Shown: positions 21,199 to 34,196, counted from the stretch's first letter. The stretch is DNA of 64,000 nucleotides from Torymus aiolomorphi (GCA_036365515.1 CM070875.1:99830628-99894627), one strand, 5' to 3'. Notes: generated by a model from the letters alone, not told the origin. A program made the numbers and translations.

Positions 21199-22320
21199 TT
21201 CTTTAAGGTAGTTCTCCTCGGACTCCCTAGTCAAAACAATGCTAAATGTAGAAATTACCTAAAATTTAAAAAAATCATAGTGTAATGTTATTTATTTATT
21301 TAAAATGATAGAGATAGTCAATGTATTATAAATAAAGTGTATTTAAAATGACTAAGATAACTTTTTTCAGAAAATGGCGATTTTCTAGAAATTAGATATC
21401 GTCACTACAAACAATTGTTGATAAATCACTGGAATCTTTTTTGTTTCTCAACCGATTTTAGTTTTAATGTCTCATTTTGCTCCTTAAGGTGATGTTATAT
21501 ACCGACATAATTTTAAGAAGAGTACATCTCATGAAAATACCAATAGAATCATCCACAAAAAATTCTGAGTATACTATTTACATATACGGAGCGCCTGACA
21601 GACGTGTTTTTCCAAAAAAAATGATCAGAGTTTATTTAATTAAATAAAAACCGTACTGTCGGTAAGTAGAAATCTGCAATTAACCTACTTTGAAAACGAG
21701 CACAGATAACGAAAATACTAATAGAATCGCTCAAAAAAATTTTTGAATATAGTGTTTACGTGTCCGGAGCGCCTGACAGTCGTCTTTTTCCAAATAAACG
21801 TTTGAATGTTGATTTAAAAAATATTGAAATCACGGTATCACATCACCTTAAGAAATTTCATGGGGACTTGCCGAAGGAAAAATTAAAAATTATTCAAAAC
21901 TCAGAAAGTTATAGCCAATTAAAAGAATGTTTTGTTTTAACGACGTGCATGAATTTATGAACAATTATCTATAACTTTCTGAGTTTTGAATATTTTTTGA
22001 TTTTTCTCTCGGCAAGTCACCATGAAATTTCTTAAGGAGCAAATTGAGACCTTGAAAACTAAAATCGGTTGAGAAAAAAAAAAAAATCTAGTGATTTATC
22101 AACAATTGTTTGTAGTGATGATATCTAGTTTCTAAAAAATCGGCATTTTGTAAAAAAAGTTATCTTTATCATGTTAAATACACTTTATTTATAATACACG
22201 GACTATCTCTACCATTTTAAATAAATAAATCGCATTACAACTATAGATTTTTTAACTTTTGGGTAACTTCTACATTTAGCACTGCTTTGACTAGAAAGTC
22301 CGAGGAGAACCACCTTAAGA
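21199..22320. mobile_element. 1.1-kb foldback element
   Basis: Arms of about 290 bp (21199-21495 and 22030-22320) are inverted copies starting TTAAGGTRGTTCTCCTCGGA. Inner palindromic arms follow (about 21840-21920 against 21960-22036, around CAGAAAGTTATAG). The centre holds two direct units with CCGACATAATTTT and GGAGCGCCTGACAG (about 21500 and 21690). The same two-unit centre occurs, diverged, at 32958-33320, and an arm fragment occurs at 56306-56350, so this is a dispersed family. No coding capacity. Confidence 0.8.
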
Positions 22321-22409
22321 AACTCTGGAACACTGTAACCACAAACATAACTTATTAGGTCCATGAATAAGTTCTCGCTGTTTCCTGACAGATGGCGTTA
22401 CCAGGACTA

Positions 22410-22413
22410 AGTG
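22410..22413. repeat. Target-site duplication of Gypsy (AGTG), left
   Basis: AGTG directly before the 5' LTR, matched by AGTG at 44890-44893 directly after the 3' LTR. Confidence 0.85.
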
Positions 22414-22609
22414 TGTACGAGTGCGATCTTCCCTTTCGCTCTCTCTGCGAGAGTGGGGGAAACAGTCCCCGTGTGTCCGCTGTACGCACACCTCCTAAGT
22501 ACCTAAATAAATCACCTCTTGTTACTTGTTAACTTTCCGACTTTCTGTTCTCTCTCCTTCCCCTCCTATTCCGGGAAGTAATAGAACTGTGGGGCTCATT
22601 TCCCCACAT
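22414..22609 (+). repeat. 5' LTR of Gypsy element
   Basis: Starts TGTACGAGTGCGATCTTCC and ends TTCCCCACA. It matches the LTR at 44637-44889 over its whole length, apart from about 57 bp extra in the latter after the CTCTCT block. The LTR is followed directly by a primer-binding site. Confidence 0.9.
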
Positions 22610-22627
22610 TGGTGACCCCGACGTAGA
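22610..22627 (+). promoter_or_regulatory. Gypsy primer-binding site
   Basis: TTGGTGACCCCGACGTAG immediately after the 5' LTR. This TGGTGACCCCGACG form is widespread in insect Gypsy elements, where a tRNA 3' end primes minus-strand synthesis. Confidence 0.75.
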
Positions 22628-23774
22628 AGCCGAAGAGGAGGACAGCGGGTTTCAACTTGCAGCGGCGTATCTTCGCCGACCGCCTTTGTCCGCGGCATGT
22701 GCCTTCACGTGTGGAAATCCAAGCCTCGGCAACGATTGCGGCACTTCGCCATCAAGGTGATTTCTTGCCTTTTTTCCGTATGCGTGCTCGCACGCCGGCG
22801 CATACGGGAAACCTCGACTTTTGTCATCTTACGTTGTGGGCGCACTGGCACGTCGGCGCACACGCGTAAATTTCGGGCATCGGCAACGATTACGGCATTT
22901 TGCCACCAAGGAAATTCCAAGTCGCTGCAGCCGTCAGCGCGGGTAGCTGTGTAGGCGCCGCCTCGCCGCAGCTATCGTACCTCGTCGAGTCTTCTCCGAG
23001 GTACTTTGACGACTTGAAGTAGATTTCCGGGTGCGTTGACGCGTGAAGCCATCATCACCGGCGCCTTTCAATGCACTTGTGGAGCAACGTTTGACCAGCT
23101 CATCTCTTCGAAGCAGATCTCCGGGTGCGGTGCGTGAAGCCACCGTTACCGGCCCCTTTTTCTACCGCACCCGTCGAGCACCGGGAAGGCAGCTGCTGCA
23201 GCACCTCGTCGAGCCTTCTCCGAGGCGGCCAGTCTTCAGCATAATTTTCAAAGGTGCGTGACCTGCGAAATTAGTGAAAATCACGCGTGCGTGCGGTTTT
23301 CGAATTCCGAGAATTGTTCTCGTTCGGCGCGTGTTTACTTGCGAGCTTTGAATTCGCGCGTAACGGTCACGCGTTCCGAGAACTTGTCAGCCATCTTGAC
23401 GGCCATTTTGGACTTTTCGCGCCATCGTGTTTTTAAGCCCGTTGTTGCGCGAGGTCACTCGGAAAGTTATTTTAGCATTCGTGAAACACGCGTATTACTT
23501 CTTCGTGACTTTGATGAATTTACGCGTCGCCTAGTAACAACATAGTTTTAAAATTTGTTAGCATAGGCTTAGCTTTTGAAATCATGGTTTGTGCCTGCGA
23601 GCACTAACTAGGGAGCTTGTAATACGCAGCAGCGTAAGGTAATTTAGGCGCATTTTGAAATCTCACTGGAGGGGTTAGACCTCCTCTCTTACTTCCTACG
23701 CTTACCACCGGGGAGCGTAGGAGTAATTATTTACGTACTAGGTTTTAGACTCTCGCTCATTGCTATTTATCGAA
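22628..23774 (+). other. Gypsy leader with internal duplications
   Basis: GC-rich untranslated leader. Two diverged copies share CGGCAACGATT.CGGCA (about 22725 and 22880), and two share ATCTCCGGGTGCG/ATTTCCGGGTGCG followed by GTGAAGCCA (about 23020 and 23120). Open frames here are short, overlap on both strands and show no Gag signature. Confidence 0.5.
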
Positions 23775-24495
23775 ATGCCCAACGACGACGCAGGGGCTAC
23801 GGTGGAGTCATTGCAGCGGGATATGCAAGCTCTTAGGCAACAGCTCGCGAATCTTAATCAACCAGCGGCCGCGGTGGCTAACCGTATCGAACTCGCGCGT
23901 TTGGCGAAGATTCCGCCATTTATCTAAACCGATCCCGACCTGTAGTTTTTGCAAGTAGAAGCAACATTTCGTAACTCGAACATCACAATAAGGTCGACAA
24001 AAGTAGACTATCTTTGCCCTTCTCTCAATGGAGAAGCTTTATCGGCCATTAGGTATATAATCTCGAAAGACCCCGCTCTTGCTGACATTTACAAACAGGT
24101 AAAAAACTCCTTATTTCGACCTTTGCTAACTCGGCTGAACATAACCTGCGCAAGCTTTTAAAGGGGGAAGTGATGACAGATGGCAAACCTACGAGAATTC
24201 TTCAAAGGCTTCGTGGCCTCAACCCCGGCTTCTTTGACGATAAAGTTATTCGGTCCGTCTTCTTCAACCAGCTTTCCCCACATCACCGTTCGATTCTTGT
24301 TGCTACGAATATTACTGATCTTCATAAACTCGCGGAGGTAGCCGATAAACTTGCTGAGGCTTCCGGCAACTCTGACCATCAGGTCAGCGCCGTTTCCTCA
24401 AATAAATCCAGTTCTTTTGATGCTGAAGCTGCTTTCAAGCGCTTGAACAGAAGCTTGAACGAAAGTTCGAGACCCTGGAAAAAAAATAGACGGTA
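23775..24495 (+). pseudogene. Gypsy gag, broken
   Basis: The ATG at 23775 starts MPNDDAGATVESLQRDMQ with a predicted coiled coil. IPPFI, then an in-frame stop, then TDPDL and FLQVEATFRNSNI follow the pattern found in this Gypsy clade (the conserved Trp residues are lost at two stops). A shift near 24150 leads to RILQRLRGLNPGFFDDKVIR and LPHHRSILVATN-like sequence ending at 24495. No CCHC zinc knuckle remains; a CARSTSR-like basic stretch follows. It would form the particle core. Confidence 0.8.
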
Positions 24496-24652
24496 ACTCG
24501 GGTTCTTCAAAAGAGTCATCCGGATCCCAGACTACAGGTAGGTCTAGGCGCGCTCGCTCTACTAGTCGTGTCCCTTCTGGCTTATGCCTCGCTTATTGGA
24601 AATATCCTAACAACCCTTTATCGTGTAGGGAGTAGTGCTCCAAATATGCTAA

Positions 24653-26597
24653 GTGGCAGGCGAAAAATCTCCAACAAAAAAACTAACTCAACCTTCTGTT
24701 AAGGAGACGTCTTCAGAAGGCTCTCACTTGTCCAAACATCTCCGCGTACGTGATCGCATCTCGGGCAGGTCGTTCCTTATCGACACTGGTGCGGATATTT
24801 CGCTCGTTCTAGAAAATCCTAAGGCTTGCGGCAAGTCCAGCTCCTTTAAGCTATTCGTGGCGAACAACTACTTGATAAGTACCTATGACGAATCGTTGCT
24901 CACACTTAATCTGGGCATTCGACGCCCCATTCGCTGGAGCGTTTGTATAGCGGATGTTCCTCATCCCATTATAGGTGCTGATCTGTTATCTCATTACGGC
25001 CTTCTCGTTGACCTTAAGGGAAGTCGTCTTGTTGACTCTTCCACTAGTATCTACTCTTTAGCGGTAGTAAAAGATGTTTCGGTTGACTCTGTTTTTGCAG
25101 TTGTTCCCGGTTCAGAGTGCGCGAAAATTCTCGCTGATTTTCCGGAGATCACGGGGGTTTCCAAACCCACAGTCCCTAGAAATAGCGATGTTTTTCATCA
25201 TATTATATCCTCTGGCCCCCTTATTGCGGAGCGTCCTCGCAGACTCTCCCCAGACAAACTGAAAGCGGTAAAGGCCGAGTTTGATGCTTGGATTGAGGCT
25301 GGAATTTGCCGCCCCTCCAGCAGTCCTTGGGCTAGCCCCCTCCACATGGAGTTAAAAAAGGATAACAGTTGGAGACCCTGTGGTGACTATAGGCGCATAA
25401 ACGCCGCCACAGTTTCAAACAAGTATCCGACTGCGCATATTCATGATTGCTACAACAACCTTCACGGCAAGAAAGTCTTTTCGGCGCTTGATCATCATAC
25501 AGCGTTTAATCAGATTCCTATTGCTCCTGAGGACGTACCGAAAACGGCTATTATTACCCCATTTGGTCTCTTTGAATTCATGTATATGACCTTTGGCCTC
25601 AGAAATGCCAGTCAGACCTTGCAGCGTTATATTAATAGCGCGCTACGTGGCTTGGACTTTGTATATCTTTATGTTAGCGACATCCTCATAGCTTCATCTT
25701 CTCTCGAAGAACACTATGCTCATCTTCGCACGTACGGTCTTTGAACGACTTAAGAAGTTTCATCTTCGCTTAAATGTCGAAAAATGTACCTTTGCAGTCG
25801 AAGAAGTTGAGTTTCTAGGTTATCTTGTGAATGGTGAAGGCATGCGCCCCATTCCCAGCAGAGTTGAAGCTATTTTGAACTTCCCCAAACCTCAAAAAAT
25901 CGCAGAGCTTCGTAGGTTCCTCGGCACTGTGAATTTCTATCGTCGCAACATGCCTCATGCTGCGACCACTCAGACTCCTCTCAACGATTTCTTCACCGAT
26001 TCTCGCAAAAATGTCAAACGTCCCGTTCCGTGGACGCCTGAGACAGAGGAAGCCTTCATCCGTGTAAAACAAGAATTAGCAGCGTCAACCCTACTTGTTC
26101 ATCCCCGCATAGGCGCGAAGTTACGCATCGTCTCCGATGCTTCTGACTCTTGAGCAATTATCCTTAACTGGAATTTGGGGACCTTTAGCATTCTTCTCGA
26201 AGAAGTTCTCTCATTCACAGCGGAAATAGAGCGCTATGACCGCGAGCTCACGGCTATATACGAAGCTGTTAAATACTTCTCGTTCTTAGTTGAAGGCAGA
26301 GACTTCAAGATCTTAGCAGATCACAAACCTCTTATTTATGCTTTCATGAAAAAGTCCGATAAGGCGTCTCCGCGGCAAACGCGTCAGCTGTCCCTTATCG
26401 CTCAATATACTACCCAAAGTGAATACATTAAAGGTGCAGATAGTATGGTTGCAGACTCCCTTTCTCGCGTCGAGTCCATCAGACTGCCCGTAGAAATTGA
26501 CCTCAACTATCTAGCAGCGAAGCAGGAAGCTGATGCACAGTTGAAAGCTATTCGCGAATCTCTATTTTATCCGCTATCGTTGAAACGTATTCAATAG
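24653..26597 (+). pseudogene. Gypsy pol: protease, reverse transcriptase, RNase H; inactive
   Basis: The protease motif is FLIDTGADISLV (about 24775). The reverse transcriptase follows with WRPCGDYRRINAATV, FSALDHHTAFNQIPI and the catalytic box YLYVSDILIAS, where the family has YVDD: the first catalytic Asp of the pair is Ser. A shift at about 25735 leads to VEFLGYLVNGEG and ELRRFLGTVNFYRR. RNase H starts at LRIVSDASDS, is cut by a stop at 26151, and resumes at 26175 (EIERYDRELTAIYEAVKYF, DHKPLIYAF, TEYIKGADSMVADSLSR-like). The gene product would copy RNA into DNA; this copy cannot. Confidence 0.9.
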
Positions 26598-26639
26598 GAT
26601 CCTGCACATACTACGATTTACTGCGAAATCACCGGTGAG

Positions 26640-27137
26640 GCCATTCGACATTCAACATGTTCCACAAGCCTGCTCACTCAGGCCCGAAAGTCACAGATCG
26701 TCTCATAAGGCAGAGATACGTTTGGCCCAATATGCACCGTGATATTCCACGTATGTGTAAAAATGATCTTGACTGTCAATAGTTAAAAATTTCTCGCCAC
26801 GTCAAACTTTTACCTGATAAATTCGTTGCAGCCGATGGTCGATTTGACCATGCACATTAATCTAGCCGGTCCCCTCCCTAATCGCAATGGTTTTGAGTAT
26901 GTTCTCACCATGATCGATCGCTTTTCGCGCTGGGTTGAGGCAGTTCCGTTACGTGAAATTTCGGCACAAACGGTTGCCAGGGCATTTTATGACATCTGGG
27001 TCTCTCGCTATGGTGCTCCAACGGTCATCACCTCCAATCACGGTTCGTAATTCGCATCGCGTTTATTCACGGCTCTTTTGTCTCTAATAGGTTGCGAGCG
27101 TATTCGCACTACTGCGTATTACCCTGCGGCGAATATG
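26640..27137 (+). pseudogene. Gypsy integrase, 5' part
   Basis: Zinc-finger region remnants (HKPAHSGPK-like, then YVWPNMHRDI) precede the catalytic core in a shifted frame. The first catalytic block reads HINLAGPLP, where HID is expected, and the second reads TSNHGS where TSD is expected, so both Asp are replaced by Asn. The sequence stops matching just after RTTAYYPAAN at about 27137, where the inserted element begins. The remaining part lies at 43918. Confidence 0.85.
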
Positions 27138-27329
27138 TGTCTGAAGTTCTGAACGTTCGTGAACGAAATATCGAAAATTTCCAAATTCGGTTTTTTTGAT
27201 ATTATCTCCTAGAGATATGAACAAAACATGTATAAACTGCAAAATAAGTTATTTCCGAAGTGATCATCTCTCTAAATCATCCCTAAAACCACCCCGACTA
27301 GACAATACATTACAAAAAAAATTGATACA

Positions 27330-29010
27330 GTCTGAGTTTATTAATTTAAGACAAATTTTATGGCTGATATTTCTTCCAGATGTTGCCATAGCCTTGCAAA
27401 AAATTGGGGATATGAAATTTGATCCGGAACCTTTCGCTTCGAGGGTTCAAAGGTGCTAAAATAGCCGAAAATACACGGAAAATAACGTGAACAAATCATC
27501 TCTCGTGAGTTTATTAATTTAAGATAAATTTTATGGCTGATATTTCTTCCACATGTTGCCATAGCCTTGCAAAAAAATTGGGGATATGAAATTCGATCCG
27601 GAACCTTTCTCTTCGGGGGTGCAAAGGTGCTAAAATAGCCGAAAATACACAAAAAAAACGTGAAAAAATCATCTTTCGTGAGATTATTAATTTAAGACAA
27701 AATTTATGACTGATATTTCTACCAAATGTTGCCATAGTCTTGCAAAAAAATTGGGGATATGAAATTCGATCCGGAACCTTTCGCTTCGGGGGTGCAAAGT
27801 GACTAAAATAGCGGAAAATACTCGCAAAACACCGAAAAAAAAATTATCTCTCGCGAGTTTATCAATTTAATACAAATTTTATGGCTGATATGTCTTCAAG
27901 ATGTTGCCATAGCCTGGCAAAAAAATTGGGGATATGAAATTCGATCAGGAAACTTTTGCTTAGGCGGTGCAAAGGGTCTAAGGTAGCCGAAAATACACAA
28001 AAAATAACGTGAAAAAATCATCTCTCGCGAGTTTATTAATTTAAGACAAAATTTATGGCTGATATTTCTACCAAATGTTGCCATAGTCTTGCAAAAAAAT
28101 TGGGGATATGAAATTCGATCCGGAACCTTTCGCTTCGGGGGTGCAAAGTGACTAAAATAGCGGAAAATACTCGCAAAACACCGAAAAAAAAATTATCTCT
28201 CGCGAGTTTATTAATTTAATACAAATTTTATGGCTGATATGTCTTCAAGATGTTGCCGTAGCCTGGCAAAAAAATTGGGCATATGAAATTCGATCCGGAA
28301 ACTTTTGCTTAGGCGGTGGAAAGGGTCTAAGGTAGCCGAAAATACACAAAAAATAACGTGAAAAAATCATCTCTCGCGAGTTTATTAATTTAAGACAAAT
28401 TTTATGGCTGATATTTCTTCCAGATTTTGCCATAGCCTTGCAAAAAAATTGGGGATATGAAATTCGATCAGGAAACTTTCGCTTAGGGGGTGCAAAGGGG
28501 CTAAAATAGCCGAAAATACACGAAAAATAACGTGAAAAAATCATCTCTCGCGAGTTTATTAATTTAAGTCAAATTTTATGGCTGATATTTCTTCCAGATG
28601 TTGCCATAGCCTTGCAAAAAAATTGGGGATATGAAATTCGATCCGGAACCTTTCGCTTCGGGGGTGCAAAGGGGCTAAAATAGTCGAAAATACACGAAAA
28701 ATAACGTGAAAAAATCATCTCTCGTGAGATTATTAATTTAAGACAAATTTGATGGCTGATATTTCTACCAGATGTTGCCATAGCTTTGTAAAAAAATTTC
28801 CGATATGAAAATCAATCCGGAACCTTTCTCTTGTGGTGTGAAAATGAGCTAAAATGGCGAAAAATACATAAAGAAGACTGAAAACAAATCCGCTCTCTTG
28901 AGTTTATGAATTTGAGTTATTTTTACGGCTGAAAATTATTTATTGTGTTGCTATTAACTTGTGAAAAAATTGGGGAAAATATTTCATTATTCCAAACTTT
29001 GCGGGTTTTA
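27330..29010 (-). repeat. Left array of the 174-bp tandem repeat
   Basis: The motif GAGTTTATTAATTTAAG (and variants) recurs at 27336, 27509, 27682, 27857, 28031, 28206, 28380, 28554, 28728 and 28902, a period of 173-175 bp. The last copy fades out by about 29010. Relative to the right array this one is inverted. As 174 is 58 codons, an open minus frame runs through several units; I do not think it is a gene. Confidence 0.95.
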
Positions 29011-31784
29011 TTCATCTCAGTCAGTCAAGACCGTAAGTGAAAGTCTCCGTCGACCAATTGTGGGCTCGTTTTAGACAGATTTGTCCAATCCGGAAAGGTT
29101 TTATTTCGGATTCACATTTCCTTCATCATTCTTTTAAGGGATGAATATATTTGTAATAATAGACCAATATAAAATATATCTGAGAAAAACTATTTTTTAC
29201 TTTAGTATGCCAAGTCTTATTTCTTCGCTACAATACTTTATTTGTAAGAAATCAATTGACAAACCAAAATGGTTTTGGTTTCTCTATTTTTTCATACCTC
29301 CATTACGTTTCGGAAAATGTTCTTCACTAAACTCTAAACAAAATTAGTTTTTGATATACGTGTCCGTAATATTTGATGTTATCGACTCTTTTGCCGACGT
29401 AAAATACGATTTCACGTACCCGATTTTCGCGTTCGTGCAATGGCGTTTGTACATTTGCAAACGAGTCCGTAAAATCGAATGACGGGCAAGCGTATCCAAA
29501 TAGCATTATTGTGCAATATGGGCTTAAAATCAGCTGAAAATTCCTTACCTGACTCGGAAATAGCTCTACTTTCCGTGACGAATCCATGTTTGGTCCTTTT
29601 TGTATGCATGAAAGTTGTGTAGGCATAGCGAGTCGCGGATTTCGAGTCATGTACTATGCAGTTAGAAATCATTGCATTTTCTGTTTCTATTTGCATAGCT
29701 TATTACAAATATATGCGCCTTTTTTATATTTATTTTAAATCGAAATGTAATTTTTTTCAATTTTTTGTATAAGTGGTAATTACTCTTGTTATTTTACCAT
29801 TGAAACTTTAAACATTATCTTTTATCATTCTAAACAAGCCATAAAGTATATAAGATATAAATTTTACACTAAGAGAACAATTTTACAAAATTACGTTGTA
29901 GGTAGCGGGTAAGAATTTTTTTCTCTCTAAACTTTGAAAAAATGGATTTTTTTCATCTTTTCCCATCTTACGCTCGGAATCCGCGATTTTCTATGCGACT
30001 TTTAGTCGTGAAAAAGAGCATGTTTCAAGCAACTGTCCAAAAAAAACACTATTTTGGCGCGAACAAGTATAAGACCATGGTACCATGTAACACCAATCCT
30101 TCTGTTAGGGGCGCCTAATGTAATTTTTTTTCTCATTTAATTTAAGTTTAGAAAATAGTTTCTTCTTATACTTAATAGCAGTTTTCGATGCAAGTGCGAA
30201 AGCGTTGATTCTAGCACGAGTATGAGGTTTGTTGCCCAAGCGAAGCGGTGGTGACAAGCACACGAGTGTAGAATAATCTTTCGCGCGTGTATCGATCCAT
30301 ATATATATACAGGGGGAGTAAAAACGATTTGTAAAATTTATGTATATGTAAAATCGCATTTTAGGCATACTGAATCGAAAAAATAGGATTATGTATGTAC
30401 TGATTTCTCCCATTAGATTTGTGGACTACGAGATGCATGCGTTACAGAATTTAGGGTGCGTTACTCAAGTAGAGAAAATCATTTGCATCGGCGAAACATT
30501 TTCCTGTTAGTTTTTCTAAAAAAAAATGCTCGTGCATCCGATAAAGATGGAAATTTCGTGTCAATGACTGGAGATTTTTCGAAAAATACAATATTATGGA
30601 AACGAAAAATTACAATTGAAAATCATATTTGACAATATAACGATGTTATTCTTAATAATGTATGCAACATCAGAAACAATAAGTTCTGTCTGGTTTAAAT
30701 TTCTTTGAAATCCTGAAATCTACTCATCACATACTAATGATTTTACAGTCGCTTTTATTTTAAATAATATGAAAACTCAATTTTTGCCAAATCTTAATGC
30801 GATTTTACACACGTATGTCATATATAATATTACCACGGAAAATTGTGATTTGGAAGAAAGCAATGGATCAATTCAGATCTGAAATATCTTTAGGATTTAT
30901 GAACCAATCTTTGCAGCGAACAAACTAGTGCGATATATCTGTAATCTCTCCCACTTAACAAAATTGATATTAAATTTGAATTTCATATTTACTGCACCTA
31001 TCCATACAAAAGCAAATTTGATTATTTTTACAAATGGGTTTTCTCTCTATAACTATTAGCTCCACTTTTCTCACATTATGAAGAATTTCCCTTGGCTTTA
31101 AGTACGTTAATTATTTAACCTATAACTAACATTAGTTTTAATGTACAAAAAAGAAATAAACAGAATTAGACAAATTACTCTTAAACGAAAAAACAAATTT
31201 TTACCATTAATTATAATTTCTTTTATTGAAAAGTTGATTTTAGCGTTATGTTTACTCATCTATTAAATTACGAGCTATAAGTGCGCCAAATTGGAGCGAA
31301 GTCGGCAAATCGGGAAGTGATGACCTGTGCCCGGCCGGCGTTGGCTCACGCCGCTCGTGCGACTCCGCTACTCTCGAACATATAGATATCTATTCATATA
31401 CACACGATCAGTGCGACTTGAGTCGTGACGTAGTGGGGGAAGCGGTAGAAGGTTCGGCTGACGCAGCTCACGAGAGTCGGCGGCGCTCGAACAAAACTGT
31501 ATACAGCGCGAGATCAGTTCCTGGAATCGCTGCGGAGCGGGTGGAATCGGATAGAGTCGGCACGGCCGCACGGCCGCCGCTGGCTTGCGTGAGTCCGATG
31601 CGCTCGAACCTCGAAAACATGTGAGAGCGTCCGCCGCAGGAGCAGGCCAGCAGGCGCGCGCGGAGCATTTGTGGGCATAAAATACGCTCTGTTTAACTTG
31701 CTTATAATAGTATGCGGAGTCTTTGAGGAAAAAACAAAAGACATATATCGATACACTTTTTTCTGCTCTTTTCAATAGTGCTAT
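29011..31784. other. Core of the inverted-array element, left part
   Basis: AT-rich to about 31250 with no convincing gene. At 31300-31670 a GC-rich patch contains overlapping frames on both strands but no recognisable protein. A short (TA)n run lies at about 30299-30310. Confidence 0.4.
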
Positions 31785-33530
31785 GTTTGTTACTCCGAAA
31801 CACGTTCTTCCGCTTGAAAATTCAAGTTGAAAGTTCAAAGTCATTTTTCTCACAGTACACCATGTTCTTTTTTCAAAATGCATTTTACCATTGGAAAGTA
31901 CAAGTCTTATGCTTATAGACCCTAATTTTTTGAGTTGGAGAAATGAAGGATTCAAAAGTAATAAGATTAAAAAGACAGAGGCGAGCGCCCGCTTCGCGCT
32001 GCGCCCCAGCGGGCTCTTAAACATCGTTTTTATTAATATAGGTCATACATTTAACTTTTTTAGCATTTTTAATTTCTCTATGTTTTTCAGAAATCTATGC
32101 TCTCATTGGATAAGATGTGGCGCAATCATTATACTATAATAATAATAATCAATGTACTTTGACGACAATAGTCATTTACCATAAAAGATCAGATCCTAAA
32201 ATTAAACACAAAAGAATGATAATTTTTTCAGACAATTTAATTTACGATGCCGTAGCACTTTACCTAATCTAAGAAATAATAATTACATTAAAAAATGTTT
32301 TGATTTCGTTAAAAAAGTTAATGTTTAAAAAATATACACAACGTGTAGAATCTTCTTCACCACTATGAAGATTTTTCTGTTGAAGTTGAATTGTCATCGG
32401 ATTGCTCACGGAAAAAATGGATGTGATAGAATTGGTGCTTTCGTAATAAGTAATGTTAGGTGGACAAGTTTGGGGGAAGTATCTGATAATTATATACCAA
32501 CGCCACAAGATCTTTACGAGAGGGTAACAAAATATTTTGCAAATATTGTTAGCTTTTTTTCATCAAAAGATGAATATTTAAAAACAATACATAAACTAAA
32601 ACCAAGGTTAGATTCAGTAAAAACAGTGCCTGAAACTCCATCGTTTCACTATATCAAATTACATGTTAGCAGATACAGGAAAGTTAGATCTAAAACGATT
32701 TACAGCATCAGGAACTTCCCAATTGTATCATACCTATTCGAATTAAAATAAAAAAAAAATTAGAAATTTAACTAGAAATTAACAGGATTGAAAGTTAAAA
32801 TTATGACCTACTAATAAAAATGATGTTTGAGGCTTTTTTGTTTCATGATGTTTTCCAGTATGAAAAACCGAAATGGTTCACTACATTTATTAGTATGTTG
32901 ATCTCGCTCGGGCGCAGCGCAAAGAGCGCGTGCGGCCGCTCGTCGCTGACTTTTTAAAAGGATGTGTGTGTTACCGACATAATTTTGCAAAGAGTATATC
33001 TCATGACAGTACTAAAAGAATCGCTTCAGAAAAATTCTGAGTATAGTATTGATATATACGAAGGGCGTGAAAATTGTGTTGTTCCAAATAAATGTTTAGA
33101 AATTTTTTAATTAAAAAGAAACTGTAATATCGATAAGTAGGAATGTGCATTTTTGTAACTTTAGTCCAATTTTTCAACGAGTATATCTCATGGGAGTACA
33201 AATAAAATCGCTCGAAAAAAATTTTTGAGTAAAGTTTTTATATATAAGGAGGGCGTGAAAATTATGTTTTGCCAAATAAATGTTTGAAAAGTTATTTTAT
33301 TAAATAATGAAATTGGGTTAATTTTGAACTCCACATGACCTTCATCTTGTAACTGTTGAACCCTTCATTTCTCGAACTCAAAAAATTAGAGTTTCGTAGT
33401 TTAAGAATTGTACCTTCGAATGATAAAATTCATTTTCAGTCAAAAACATGATATACTTTGAGAAAAATGACTGAACTTTCAACTTGAATTTTCGACCAGA
33501 AGGAAGCGTTTCGGAGTAAAAGAAATAGCA
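31785..33530. repeat. Inverted-repeat element inside the core
   Basis: Arms at about 31785-31975 and 33345-33530 are inverted, diverged copies (CTTGAAAATTCAAGTTGAAAG against CTTTCAACTTGAATTTTC; TTTTTTGAGTTGGAGAAATGAAGG against CCTTCATTTCTCGAACTC). A GC-rich GCGAGCGCCCG/GGGCGCAGCGC pair lies inside. Units at 32958-33320 match the centre of the foldback element at 21199-22320. It encloses the transposase-like fragment at 32365. Confidence 0.65.
32365..32751 (+). pseudogene. Transposon-derived protein fragment (HGKNGCDRIGAF type)
   Basis: A 128-codon frame contains HRIAHGKNGCDRIGAFV, then YFANIVSFFSSKDEYL and a PETPSFHYI segment. Unnamed insect transposon proteins have a similar HGK..CDGIGG pattern followed by FF.S.DE and a TxxxH segment. 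In this copy the usual Gly-Gly is changed. I cannot name the superfamily. No start codon or upstream catalytic domain is clear, so I treat it as a truncated remnant that could have belonged to the surrounding element. Confidence 0.4.
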
Positions 33531-34196
33531 ACATTGGCTCAATGTATCGAGGCTAATTTTCCGAATGCGTATAGCGAAATCCTTGTCCCACTTTAGGTAC
33601 CTCTTGATGACCATATCACAGTAATGGGACAGTCAGAAACGCGTTAAAAAGTATAGTCCCACTATTGCATCCGAACGGATGTCCCACTACTGCTCCCAAG
33701 TAAATTAGCGTGACCCACAAGATCAGACAATAGTTATTTTGGTTGAAAGCCCTTATTTTCAAACACCAGCAACGAAAAAAACTTGTTTTTTTAAATAAAC
33801 CCCGAAACACGAGCTATCTATTGATGAGTTTTCATGTATTATGTTTCGTTTTTGTACTAGAAAAGATTATAAAAAAAGTATGCTCGAAACTGTCCCACTA
33901 TTGCATACTTTACCTTATATCAATAAGCCATATTTTGAAAAATTATTTGGCTTTTATAGCATTAATAAAACCGAAGCTATATTGCCTTAAAAAAAAAAGA
34001 AAAAATATAACAACAAACATAGAAAAATTAATGAGGTACAATATACAATATCTCCTATGAATTATAAAGTTTCAGATGAAACCGTTCTTGAGTAATTGCG
34101 GATTGAAAAAACTATAAAATGTACATTTCTAATATCTTTGTACCCATCTGGTCCTCCAGAAAAAAAATACAAAAAAAAAACAAAAATTTTCGAATA
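33531..34196. other. AT-rich spacer with a short direct repeat
   Basis: The string GTCCCACTATTGCAT occurs at about 33655 and 33892. Otherwise I see no gene or known element before the right array begins. Confidence 0.4.

Noticed and set aside
22657..23545. Open frames in the Gypsy leader
   Set aside because: Short, on both strands, within duplicated GC-rich leader sequence, with no Gag features.
27341..28781. Long minus-strand frames repeating MATSGRNISHK-type sequence
   Set aside because: The frame is open only because the 174-bp tandem unit is 58 codons long; the same holds on + in the right array.
30105..30413. 102-codon minus frame
   Set aside because: No recognisable motif, AT-rich, inside the core of a transposon-like insertion.
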